Assembly: GCA_002439165.1 (NCBI GenBank)
Contig: DJTE01000010.1
Location: 1-64,000, forward strand
Origin: Chryseobacterium indologenes
Lineage (GTDB): Bacteria; Bacteroidota; Bacteroidia; Flavobacteriales; Weeksellaceae
Direction: 5' to 3'
DNA: 64,000 bases
The notes beneath the pieces are model-generated. The model had not been told where the DNA came from. It ran no database searches and saw only the letters and a list, made by a program, of their open reading frames with translations. Positions 1 through 7,129 of the stretch are shown here, one piece after another (position 1 is the first letter of the stretch; each line of letters opens with the position of its first letter). Both the position numbers and the translations under genes were made by a program.

Positions 1-22
1 TATTATTATTATTATTATTATT
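1..22. repeat. TTA/TAA trinucleotide microsatellite
   Basis: About seven copies of the triplet TAT/TTA run from the window edge to just before the stop codon of the DUF4403 gene. The tract may continue to the left of the window. It is a simple-sequence repeat directly downstream of a minus-strand gene. Confidence 0.85.
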
Positions 23-26
23 CAGT

Positions 27-1391
27 TTACAGGCCGCTTACAGTTAATTTCAGTGAAGCGCTGGTATCAATAACAGCTGTGATTCCTGAAGGGTTCATCA
101 GAATACTGCCCGGTTTCAGGCTGAATACCTTTCCATTCATTTTTAGCCCTTTATAATATTCTTTGTTGAAAGCTTCCTCAATACTTTTTTTAGAGGCCAG
201 CTCCAGATCCTGGGTTGGAATTCCATATTCTTCCTCAATCATTTTTACGATTTTTCCCTTGAACAGGAGGGTAGCGGTTTTCTGAAGGATATTCGCCGTT
301 TTAAGGTTGAATTTTGTATTGGATAATACAATTTTCTTTTTTACATCATCATACACAGGAATACCGGAAATAAGGGCCCGCCCGTTCACGTAGCCTTCGG
401 TTTCCGCTTCTATCACAACTCTGTCATCAATACCGTAAACTCTGATATCTTTAATTTTTACCTTAGATCCGCGTACATCATATTCTTTGTTTAAAAACAT
501 GTTTCTCGCAATATTCGAAGCCTCTGTGAAGGGAATATTGGCAGTAGTCTGAAGCAGAAACCTGTCGGCAAGTGCCGGAGATACGGTAAAATTACTTACT
601 GTTTTTACAGGCTGGGCTGCTGAGGGCCTGCTTCCGGTAAATGTTTCAGAATATACATCAATTCCGATGTTGGTATCGATCTGGCTGGAGTAAAATTTCA
701 GCGGCGTGATATTCACGCTGATCGGGCTTACTTTCAGCCAGGTATTGTACTCTTCTGAAATGTTGAAAGGCTGGGAAAAAACATTCCATGCCATCACGGC
801 ATACTGCTGGAAATTCAACTGGGCAGCCAATTGCTGATCAATGGTTTTACTGAATTTTTCCTGCTGCTCTTTCAGGCTCTTTTCAACAACGGATGTAATG
901 GGAATCTGGATTCTTCCGTAATCGAGTACCGGTTTGGTTACCCATCTGAAGCCGTTGGGACGGGTAAGGGTTGATATGGTCCAGTTATTATTGAATGTAA
1001 GTGTGGTACTGAAAGACATTACCGTTTCAAAGGTGGTATTCTGATAGGAATATACGCCTAATGTTCCGATTCCTTTCTCTGCCCAGATTCTTAAAGGAAC
1101 TTCGATCAGAATATTCTGGTTGGTACCGCCTACCAGGCGGATCGGACGGGTTTTCCATACCTTTACCTTAAACTGGTCGTTATTATTATCCGTATAGGAA
1201 TCGTCCTGGTAGACAAGATCTTTTACGGTTGTATTGATCATGTTGCTGATCTCGGAAAGAGGGATGGTTACCGGCATTGTTATGCTGGATTTCATCTTCG
1301 GAAAATTATAGACAGGTGCTTCGCCGGCGGTACCGCCCTGGCCGAAAATGATACCGAAACTCAGAAGAAATAATATTTTGAAGGATTTCAA
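27..1391 (-). CDS. DUF4403 family secreted protein
   Basis: This encodes a 454-residue protein with an N-terminal signal peptide (basic MKSFK, then a hydrophobic run ending near FGQ at residue 18). The body is beta-rich, with duplicated segments such as IPFTEASNIARNMF that resemble the earlier IPLSEISNMINTT; this fits the DUF4403 family, whose function is unknown. The start codon is TTG: no ATG occurs in frame upstream and the signal peptide begins exactly here. It stands before folB on the same strand with a 35-bp gap. Likely exported to the periplasm or outer membrane; the family call is by recognition only. Confidence 0.75.
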   Translation of the reverse strand: MKSFKILFLLSFGIIFGQGGTAGEAPVYNFPKMKSSITMPVTIPLSEISNMINTTVKDLVYQDDSYTDNNNDQFKVKVWKTRPIRLVGGTNQNILIEVPLRIWAEKGIGTLGVYSYQNTTFETVMSFSTTLTFNNNWTISTLTRPNGFRWVTKPVLDYGRIQIPITSVVEKSLKEQQEKFSKTIDQQLAAQLNFQQYAVMAWNVFSQPFNISEEYNTWLKVSPISVNITPLKFYSSQIDTNIGIDVYSETFTGSRPSAAQPVKTVSNFTVSPALADRFLLQTTANIPFTEASNIARNMFLNKEYDVRGSKVKIKDIRVYGIDDRVVIEAETEGYVNGRALISGIPVYDDVKKKIVLSNTKFNLKTANILQKTATLLFKGKIVKMIEEEYGIPTQDLELASKKSIEEAFNKEYYKGLKMNGKVFSLKPGSILMNPSGITAVIDTSASLKLTVSGL

Positions 1392-1426
1392 TGCTTTATG
1401 TTTTGATAGAACTAAAATAATAATTT

Positions 1427-1798
1427 TTAATGATTCTCAGGCTTGAAACTTCTTTCCAGTTCAATGCCTGCTCCTTTCATTTCTCCCTGCATAGGGGGAG
1501 AGGTTTTGGTTACCTTTAATTTGATGTAGGAAATCTGTGGAAACCTTTCGTGAATCTTTGAAATAATTCTTCCTGCCACATGTTCCAGTAGTTTGGATGG
1601 AACTTCCATTTCCCGGTGAATGACCGCATTGATGTCGGCATAGCTTATCGTGTCATTCAGATCATCGGTTTCTGCCGCTTTCCAAAGATCAGTATGCAGC
1701 TCTGCATTTAAAATGTAGTAGGTCCCAATGATATTTTCCTCAGGGAGAACACCGTGATAAGCATATATTTTAATATCCTCAAGATATATTTTACTCAT
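1427..1798 (-). CDS. folB: Dihydroneopterin aldolase (FolB)
   Basis: FolB cleaves 7,8-dihydroneopterin to 6-hydroxymethyl-7,8-dihydropterin and glycolaldehyde in folate synthesis, in the cytosol. The protein starts MSKIYLEDIKIYAYHGVLPEE, the usual FolB N-terminus with the conserved YHGVLPEE segment, and ends with the KTSPPMQGEMKGAGIELER region typical of the family. I chose the ATG at 1798 because the upstream in-frame ATG at 1822 would add eight residues that are not family-like. Length (123 aa) is normal. The folK gene of the same pathway lies far away at 45.4 kb, so folate genes are not clustered here. Confidence 0.93.
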   Translation of the reverse strand: MSKIYLEDIKIYAYHGVLPEENIIGTYYILNAELHTDLWKAAETDDLNDTISYADINAVIHREMEVPSKLLEHVAGRIISKIHERFPQISYIKLKVTKTSPPMQGEMKGAGIELERSFKPENH

Positions 1799-2017
1799 TG
1801 TTTCTGTTTTTCTGTTCAGCAAAAATCGTTTTAATTATTCAGAATCAGGACCTGTTTCTATATTTTTTTTCTTTTTTCCCGGAGTTCTGCACAGAAGACC
1901 TCAAAAAAGCTACACTTACTGAAGAATTGTCTGCACCTGTTAATTGGTGATTTGTTTTGAATAAAAGAGCATTCATTTTTGTGTAACAAAGAACTCAACA
2001 AATCAATTCAAATTATT

Positions 2018-2182
2018 ATGAAAAATTTTAAAAAGCTTTCAAGAGATCAGTTAAAGACTGTTACGGGAGCAGATATGGACTGCGCACCGTTTCCGTGTGT
2101 ATGTATCTACACCCATTACTGGTGTGAATATCAACGTAAATGTATTCCCAAAGGAATGTTTTGCGGTAAAATCCCTGATTAA
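2018..2182 (+). CDS. Bacteriocin-like leader peptide 1, Cys-rich core
   Basis: A 54-residue peptide whose leader MKNFKKLSRDQLKTVTGA matches the double-glycine-type leader common in Chryseobacterium and relatives; cleavage would follow GA. The core carries six cysteines and a C-x4-YWCE-x4-C-x-P-x-G-x2-C module, giving the spacing C-x6-C-x5-C-x6-C. The ATG at 2018 is chosen over a TTG start at 1979 because the leader begins there and an A/T-rich ribosome-binding region precedes it. It is the first of four tandem peptide genes about 30 nt apart. No peptidase-containing exporter or modification enzyme is visible nearby. Function (bacteriocin, signal or other secreted peptide) is inferred from the leader only. 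Confidence 0.8.
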   Translation: MKNFKKLSRDQLKTVTGADMDCAPFPCVCIYTHYWCEYQRKCIPKGMFCGKIPD

Positions 2183-2212
2183 ATATAAGGTCAATTTAAA
2201 AAATTAAATAAC

Positions 2213-2398
2213 ATGAAAAATTTGAAAAAATTATCAAGACAGGATTTAAAGAATGTAAAAGGATCGGCCGGAATTGATGGTCCTGTACAAATCTACTGTG
2301 GAAAGAACCGCTATTGGTGTGAAAAGAAAAAAGCATGTTTTCCGGTGGGAGTGGACTGCAGTGTCTTTGAATATCCGATAGAAGGGGGAGGACTGTAA
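2213..2398 (+). CDS. Bacteriocin-like leader peptide 2, Cys-rich core
   Basis: A 61-residue peptide with leader MKNLKKLSRQDLKNVKGS; cleavage would follow GS, a double-glycine variant. The core repeats the module of peptide 1 exactly (C-x4-YWCE-x4-C-x-P-x-G-x2-C, four cysteines at spacing 6-5-6) although most other residues differ. It ends in an acidic, glycine-rich tail (EYPIEGGGL). It follows peptide 1 by 30 nt and its stop overlaps the ATG of a longer in-frame version of peptide 3. The conserved cysteine spacing argues for a disulphide-stabilised or modified mature peptide under selection; activity is unknown. Confidence 0.82.
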   Translation: MKNLKKLSRQDLKNVKGSAGIDGPVQIYCGKNRYWCEKKKACFPVGVDCSVFEYPIEGGGL

Positions 2399-2433
2399 TG
2401 AGACTTAAAAAAATACAACAAAATAAATGGATT

Positions 2434-2604
2434 ATGAAAAATCTTAAGAAACTTTCAAGAGAAGAGAAAAGCAGGATAAACGGTGGTTTCACCGAATTCC
2501 AGATCGAAGCCTGTGGAGGGGCGGCGTATGTCTGCTTTCGTGGCGGCGGAGCGTGGGGATGCTGGAGAAAACCTGGCGGAACCTGCTATCCTCCGATGGT
2601 GTAA
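2434..2604 (+). CDS. Bacteriocin-like leader peptide 3, Gly/Cys/Trp-rich core
   Basis: A 56-residue peptide with leader MKNLKKLSREEKSRINGG ending in a true Gly-Gly cleavage site. The core has four cysteines (spacing 6-8-7) within a stretch rich in glycine, tryptophan and arginine, so it is a looser version of the 6-5-6 module of peptides 1 and 2. An in-frame ATG at 2398 overlaps the stop of peptide 2, but the leader homology begins at 2434, so that start is preferred. Co-directional with the neighbouring peptide genes and probably cotranscribed with them. Confidence 0.8.
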   Translation: MKNLKKLSREEKSRINGGFTEFQIEACGGAAYVCFRGGGAWGCWRKPGGTCYPPMV

Positions 2605-2633
2605 CAAATCATATGAACCTAAAACAAATTATT

Positions 2634-2834
2634 ATGAAAAAATTATCAAGGTCACAGTTAAAAAATATGAATGGCTCCGGATGTCCGGGTGGATGTCCGT
2701 ATCCTCCGGGAACAACTTTTGGGCCTGTCGGATCAGGAGCATCCCGTACCTGTCAGCAGTATTTTGTGTTGTCTGACTGCTGTAAAGTGCAGTATTTATT
2801 AATGCCTGCCTGTGTAGGTCCGGTTATTTCTTAA
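2634..2834 (+). CDS. Bacteriocin-like leader peptide 4, Pro/Gly/Cys-rich core
   Basis: A 66-residue peptide with a shortened leader, MKKLSRSQLKNMNGS. The core is the most divergent of the four: it is rich in Gly and Pro at its start (GCPGGCPYPPG), contains a vicinal Cys-Cys pair, and has six cysteines in total. The ATG at 2634 is preferred over one 27 codons upstream because the leader begins there and the upstream part overlaps peptide 3 out of frame. It is the last gene of the cluster, followed by a strong bidirectional terminator. Export and modification partners are not in the window. Confidence 0.77.
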   Translation: MKKLSRSQLKNMNGSGCPGGCPYPPGTTFGPVGSGASRTCQQYFVLSDCCKVQYLLMPACVGPVIS

Positions 2835-2918
2835 ACAGGATGGTAAACATAACATACTGACGATATTTAAACTATTTTGTTGACCTGTATTTATGGCAGG
2901 TTATCTTTTTAGAAATTG

Positions 2919-2949
2919 AAAAAAGCACTGTTTTTCGCAGTGCTTTTTT
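2919..2949. terminator. Bidirectional intrinsic terminator between peptide cluster and nadA
   Basis: A perfect 12-bp stem (AAAAAAGCACTG / CAGTGCTTTTTT) with a 7-nt loop. The arms supply a T-tract in both directions, so it can end transcription of the peptide cluster and of nadA, which converge here. Confidence 0.9.
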
Positions 2950-2951
2950 AT

Positions 2952-3971
2952 TTATTTTATACTTTTTGAAAGATCCAGCATAGCCTCGATAGGCTTTAAT
3001 GCCTTTAATCTTAATTCTTCATCGATAAGAATTTCCGGAAGTTCATACTTCATACACAGATACAGCTTTTCCATAGTGTTTCTTTTCATGTAGAAGCATT
3101 CTGAACAGTTGCAGCTTTCGTCAAAAACCAATGCAGGGATCAGTTCTTTGTGGGGAGCGCGCTTTCTCATTTCGTGAAGAATTCCTTCTTCCGTTGCGAT
3201 AATGAATTTCTGGCAGTCATCTTTTTCCACATAGTTCAGCAGGGCGGAGGTTGAGCCGATAAAATGGGCCAGCTTTAAAACAGCTTCTTCACTTTCCGGG
3301 TGTGCAATGAGCTTGGCATCCGGATGATCAGCTAGCTGCTTCGCAATTCTTTCCATAGAAAATGCTTCGTGAACGATGCAGCTTCCGTCCCAAAGGATCA
3401 TATCACGGCCTGTTTTCTGGGATAAATATCTTCCCAGGTTTTTATCAGGAGCAAAGATGATCGGTCTGTCTTTCGGAAGGGCTTCAATTACTGTTTCCGC
3501 ATTGGAGCTGGTCACGATAATATCACTTTCTGCTTTGGTTTCCGCATTACAGTTGATGTAGGTTGCTACCAGAGCATTCGGGTGCTGTTCACGCATTTTT
3601 CTTAATCCTTCACCCGAGCATCCGTCTGCCAGTGAGCATCCAGCCATTGTATCGGGAAGAACGACTTTTTTCGTCGGATTTAAGATTTTAGCTGCTTCCG
3701 CCATGAAATGTACTCCGCAGAATACGATCATATCAGCGTTGGTGTCTTTGGCCTGTCTTGCCAGCTGTAAAGAATCTCCGAGGAAATCGGCAATATCCTG
3801 AATCTCTCCCGGCTGGTAGTAATGGGCGAGGATCACCGCATTTTTTTCCTCCTTCAGTTTCAGAATGGCTTTTACCAGTTCTTCACCCTCAGGGATCATG
3901 ATATCTTTAATATCCAGATATCCCCTTACAGGAATAGCTGCTTTGGCTTTTTCTAATGTTTCGGTACTCAT
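2952..3971 (-). CDS. nadA: Quinolinate synthase (NadA)
   Basis: NadA condenses iminoaspartate with dihydroxyacetone phosphate to quinolinate in de novo NAD synthesis and carries a [4Fe-4S] cluster. The 339-residue protein shows family motifs including ILAHYYQ (around residue 50), DSLQLAR, and the cysteines expected for the cluster: FCGVHFMAE (C85), NCNAETKAE near the middle, and a C-terminal Cys cluster SCNCSEC before FYMKRNT. nadB and nadC are not in the window. It precedes gmk on the same strand across a 76-bp gap. Start is an ATG with a normal N-terminus. Confidence 0.96.
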   Translation of the reverse strand: MSTETLEKAKAAIPVRGYLDIKDIMIPEGEELVKAILKLKEEKNAVILAHYYQPGEIQDIADFLGDSLQLARQAKDTNADMIVFCGVHFMAEAAKILNPTKKVVLPDTMAGCSLADGCSGEGLRKMREQHPNALVATYINCNAETKAESDIIVTSSNAETVIEALPKDRPIIFAPDKNLGRYLSQKTGRDMILWDGSCIVHEAFSMERIAKQLADHPDAKLIAHPESEEAVLKLAHFIGSTSALLNYVEKDDCQKFIIATEEGILHEMRKRAPHKELIPALVFDESCNCSECFYMKRNTMEKLYLCMKYELPEILIDEELRLKALKPIEAMLDLSKSIK

Positions 3972-4047
3972 ATCAGCCTCAATTTTGTTAATTACAGAAA
4001 TTATAAATCCAATATATCAGAAGTTAAGTTTATCTGAAGCTTGGTTT

Positions 4048-4611
4048 TTAATTTCCGATAAAATTTTTTATTAAACTTTCTATTTCTTTTTTTGCTTCAT
4101 CAAGATCGGTATTAACGACGATCCTGTCAAACTCTGCGGCATAGGCCATTTCTTCTTCCGCCTTAGCTACACGGATTTTGATGGTTTCTGCATCATCTGT
4201 GTTTCTGGAAATCAATCTCCGTTCCAGTTCTTCAATGGAAGGCGGTTCAATGAAGATCGACAGGGCTTTGTCTCCGAAATATTTTTTCAGAGAAATTCCT
4301 CCTTTTACATCTACATCAAAGATAACCACTTTTCCCTGCTTCCAGATTTTTTCCACTTCAGATTTTAAAGTACCGTAATATTTATCAGTATACACTTCTT
4401 CATATTCTACAAAAGCATCTTCTGAAATTTTCTGTCTGAATTCATCAGGACTTAAAAAATGATAGTCCACAGCATGTACTTCGCTGCCTCTCGGCTGCCG
4501 TGTAGTGCATGAAATTGAAAATTCCAGTTCCGGAAAGGTTTCCAGGGAATGTTTTACCAGTGTAGTTTTTCCGCTTCCCGAAGGGGCTGAAAATATGATT
4601 ACTTTATCCAT
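4048..4611 (-). CDS. gmk: Guanylate kinase (Gmk)
   Basis: Converts GMP and ATP to GDP and ADP in the cytosol. The P-loop SAPSGSGKTT sits at residues 8-17, followed by the GMP-binding region SCTTRQPRGSE and VDYHFLSPDEF, then EYEEVYTDKYYGT and the LISRNTDD lid. At 187 aa the length is normal. It lies downstream of yicC on the same strand (67-bp gap), an arrangement (yicC-gmk) that is widespread in bacteria; nadA follows. Together these suggest a yicC-gmk-nadA transcription unit. Confidence 0.96.
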   Translation of the reverse strand: MDKVIIFSAPSGSGKTTLVKHSLETFPELEFSISCTTRQPRGSEVHAVDYHFLSPDEFRQKISEDAFVEYEEVYTDKYYGTLKSEVEKIWKQGKVVIFDVDVKGGISLKKYFGDKALSIFIEPPSIEELERRLISRNTDDAETIKIRVAKAEEEMAYAAEFDRIVVNTDLDEAKKEIESLIKNFIGN

Positions 4612-4678
4612 TTATTATTTGTAAAGATTTTCAGACCGGAAACAAAAGACTGAAATCTCACGTTTCCAGGCCTGTTGT

Positions 4679-5536
4679 CTATAATACGTTTAACGTCTGT
4701 TCTTTGATTTTTTCCAGGTCATCCTTCATTTTCACCACCAGCTTCTGGATTTCCGCATGGTTGGCTTTTGAACCCAGCGTATTGATTTCTCTTCCGATTT
4801 CCTGAGAAATAAAACCAAGCTTCTTTCCGTTGAAATCTTCGTTATCCATTACTTCCTTGTAATATTTCAGATGCTGGGCAAGTCTTACCTTTTCTTCAGA
4901 AATATCAAGTTTTTCGGTGAAATAAGCCATTTCCTGGTAGAAACGTGTCTCATCAACATTTTCAAACTCTTTTAATGTTTTCTGATAACGTTCTCTTACG
5001 CTTACAATTCTTTCTTCTTCAAAAGGAATAACCTGAGAAAGATATTGATCAATATTCTGAACATTTCTTTCCAGTTCTTCATGCAGGATTTTACCTTCCG
5101 TTCTTCTGAACTCTTCGAAACGGTCAACAGCAGCATTCACGATCTTTGCCAGAGCTTCCCATTCACCTTCCGTAAGTTCATCAGGTCTGGAAGTAATAGC
5201 GTCGGGAAGCCTTACCGCCATTTTCAGGTATTCAAAATCAGGACCGTCTGAAGCAATGTTGCGCAGCTCATTGATATAAGAATCAATTAAACTTTTATTG
5301 ATCTTCACGTCATTCGACTCTTCAAGGTTTTCCAGGTTGATGTAGCAGTCTACCTTTCCGCGGATAATTCTGTCGTTCAGAATTTTTCTGATATCGAATT
5401 CTTTTTCTTTATAGCGTAAAGGAACTTTGATATTCAAATCAAAACTTTTGCTGTTCAGTGATTTAATATCTATTGTAATCTTTTTTCCTTCAAAAACATC
5501 TTCGGCCCTGCCGAATCCGGTCATTGATAAAATCAT
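4679..5536 (-). CDS. YicC/YloC family endoribonuclease
   Basis: A 285-residue protein starting MILSMTGFGRAE, the hallmark N-terminus of the YicC/YloC family, and ending with the DUF1732-type C-terminal segment (EINTLGSKANHAEIQKLVV, then KMKDDLEKIKEQ). Members have been reported as RNA endonucleases acting on small RNAs and mRNA ends. Long coiled helices fill the middle. It leads the yicC-gmk-nadA group, and a good -7 promoter element lies just upstream at 5554-5561. Confidence 0.92.
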   Translation of the reverse strand: MILSMTGFGRAEDVFEGKKITIDIKSLNSKSFDLNIKVPLRYKEKEFDIRKILNDRIIRGKVDCYINLENLEESNDVKINKSLIDSYINELRNIASDGPDFEYLKMAVRLPDAITSRPDELTEGEWEALAKIVNAAVDRFEEFRRTEGKILHEELERNVQNIDQYLSQVIPFEEERIVSVRERYQKTLKEFENVDETRFYQEMAYFTEKLDISEEKVRLAQHLKYYKEVMDNEDFNGKKLGFISQEIGREINTLGSKANHAEIQKLVVKMKDDLEKIKEQTLNVL

Positions 5537-5553
5537 AGTTTTTTATTGTTGTA

Positions 5554-5561
5554 CAAAGATA
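5554..5561 (-). promoter_or_regulatory. Candidate Bacteroidota -7 element for yicC
   Basis: On the minus strand the sequence reads TATCTTTG, a perfect match to the Bacteroidota -7 consensus TAnnTTTG. It lies 17 nt upstream of the yicC start codon, a plausible distance for a short leader. I did not find an equally good -33 TTG at the usual spacing. Confidence 0.5.
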
Positions 5562-5630
5562 AACATTTAAATTAGCACTGTGAAATCTGTAAAGACTCCA
5601 TCTGACCGATAAAATAATGAACCTGAACTG

Positions 5631-6542
5631 ATGAAAAACTTAATTTCTGTCGTAGGACCTACCGGAATCGGCAAAACGAAACTGGCCATTGATCTGGCAA
5701 AACATTTCCGTACAGAGATAATTTCCTGTGATTCCAGACAGTTTTTTAAAGAAATGAAAATCGGGACCGCATCTCCTTCAGAAGAGGAACTGGCGGAAGC
5801 ACCTCATCACTTCATCGGTAATCTTTCTGTACAGGAATATTATTCTATCGGGCAGTACGAAGAAGATGCACTGAAAAAACTCAACCAGCTTTTTGAAGAT
5901 CACGACACCGTTATCCTTGTCGGGGGAAGCATGATGTATGAAAAAGCAGTGATTGAAGGACTGAACGATCTGCCGGAAGCGGATGAAGACAATCAGAAAA
6001 AACTTCAGGAAATTTTTGAAAATGATGGCATAGAAAAGCTTCAGGAGATTTTAAAAGAACTCGATCCTGAATATTTTGCTGTTGTGGATTTTCATAATCA
6101 CAGAAGGCTTTTACGGGCTATTGACGTTATTTGGCAGACAGGTAAAAAGTATTCCGAACAAATTGCTGTTTCACAGGATTCAAGGGATTTTAATGTGATC
6201 CGCATCGGGATTGAAGCTCCGAGAGAAGAATTATACGACAGAATTAACAGAAGGGTAGACCTCATGATGGAGAAAGGTCTCCTGGCGGAAGCGGAAGGTC
6301 TTGAAAAATTTAAACATTTAACAGCTTTAAATACAGTAGGCTATTCAGAACTTTTTAAATATTTTGACGGCGAGTGGGACCTTGATTTTGCTATTTCGGA
6401 GATTAAAAAGAACAGCCGGAGATATGCCAAACGTCAATTGACATGGTACAGAAAAGCGGATGATATTCATTATTTACAATTGGGATATTCGCAGAAGGAC
6501 TTTGATGAATTAATTGAATATATTACTAAAGAAATAATGTAA
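5631..6542 (+). CDS. miaA: tRNA dimethylallyltransferase (MiaA)
   Basis: MiaA transfers the dimethylallyl group to A37 of tRNAs reading UNN codons. The P-loop GPTGIGKTK lies at residues 9-17 and the substrate-binding SCDSRQF at 32-38. Later motifs include VGGSMMYEKAV, NHRRLLRAI and the C-terminal RRYAKRQLTWYR that contacts the anticodon stem. 303 residues is normal for Bacteroidota. Divergent from yicC (94 bp apart) and convergent with the serine hydrolase across a 587-bp repeat-bearing gap. Confidence 0.96.
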   Translation: MKNLISVVGPTGIGKTKLAIDLAKHFRTEIISCDSRQFFKEMKIGTASPSEEELAEAPHHFIGNLSVQEYYSIGQYEEDALKKLNQLFEDHDTVILVGGSMMYEKAVIEGLNDLPEADEDNQKKLQEIFENDGIEKLQEILKELDPEYFAVVDFHNHRRLLRAIDVIWQTGKKYSEQIAVSQDSRDFNVIRIGIEAPREELYDRINRRVDLMMEKGLLAEAEGLEKFKHLTALNTVGYSELFKYFDGEWDLDFAISEIKKNSRRYAKRQLTWYRKADDIHYLQLGYSQKDFDELIEYITKEIM

Positions 6543-7072
6543 AGGGATTTTATTTTGATACAATAACTTTTCGTTAATAAATGATCAGGATAAAGTTTGA
6601 AGCTGGAAGAGAGAAACCGGAAGGTTATAAATCTTTATCTGAATTAGATTCTTTATGTTTTTTTGGTTAAAAACACAATGTACTAATGACATGCTTTTCC
6701 ACGCAAAGTTCATGTATAGGCAATACTGATTTTAAGGGAGCAAAGGCTGGAAATCAACGAAGCTGATTCGAAGAAGCGTATGGATAAGCATACCGCTTCA
6801 GCAACGAAGTCGCATCACTTTGGCCACTTAAAATAAAGCGGAATTATCCATAAACTTTACGTGAATCTTTTTTGTAGACTTGAAAAAAATATAAAATTCA
6901 CATTATTTCTTAGTAAAAAAATCAAACATGATTTGTTGAGTTTTGTTAATTAAAAAAGCTGATAATCAAATATGTAAAAATATTTTAACAGGCTCTGGAA
7001 ATAATTTTCACTCTCTTTCTTCCAGCTTTTATACTTAAATTCCTTAATCCGAATTCAGGTTAAATAGTAAAA
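6543..7072. other. Intergenic region with no gene; dispersed repeat copy
   Basis: No credible coding frame is visible. The gap separates the convergent miaA and serine hydrolase genes. It contains one copy of a dispersed repeat (6699-6785) that recurs inverted at 18473-18556, and ends in the heptanucleotide array. No clear intrinsic terminator was found next to either gene. Confidence 0.6.
6699..6785 (+). repeat. Dispersed repeat family 2, copy 1
   Basis: The block runs ACGCAAAGTT...GGCAA...TGATTTTAAGGGAGCAAAG...TGATTCGAAGAAGCG. The reverse complement of 18473-18556 shows the same order of words with small differences. Both copies lie in gaps between convergent genes. Copy number beyond this window is unknown. 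Confidence 0.6.
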
Positions 7073-7128
7073 CTCAAATCTCAAACTTCAAACCTCAAAT
7101 CCCAAATCTCAAATCTCAAATCCCAAAT
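7073..7128. repeat. Heptanucleotide tandem array (YYCAAAY x 8)
   Basis: Eight consecutive 7-nt units: CTCAAAT, CTCAAAC, TTCAAAC, CTCAAAT, CCCAAAT, CTCAAAT, CTCAAAT, CCCAAAT. The array ends one base before the stop codon of the serine hydrolase on the minus strand. Seven is not a multiple of three, so the array is not a coding repeat extended from the gene. Confidence 0.85.
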
Positions 7129-7129
7129 T

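Noticed and set aside
2196..2492. Minus-strand ORF across peptide genes 2 and 3
   Set aside because: Opposite strand to three leader-bearing peptide frames; no homology signal.
2483..2776. Plus-strand 97-codon ORF overlapping peptides 3 and 4
   Set aside because: It is out of frame with both leader peptides and has no leader of its own.
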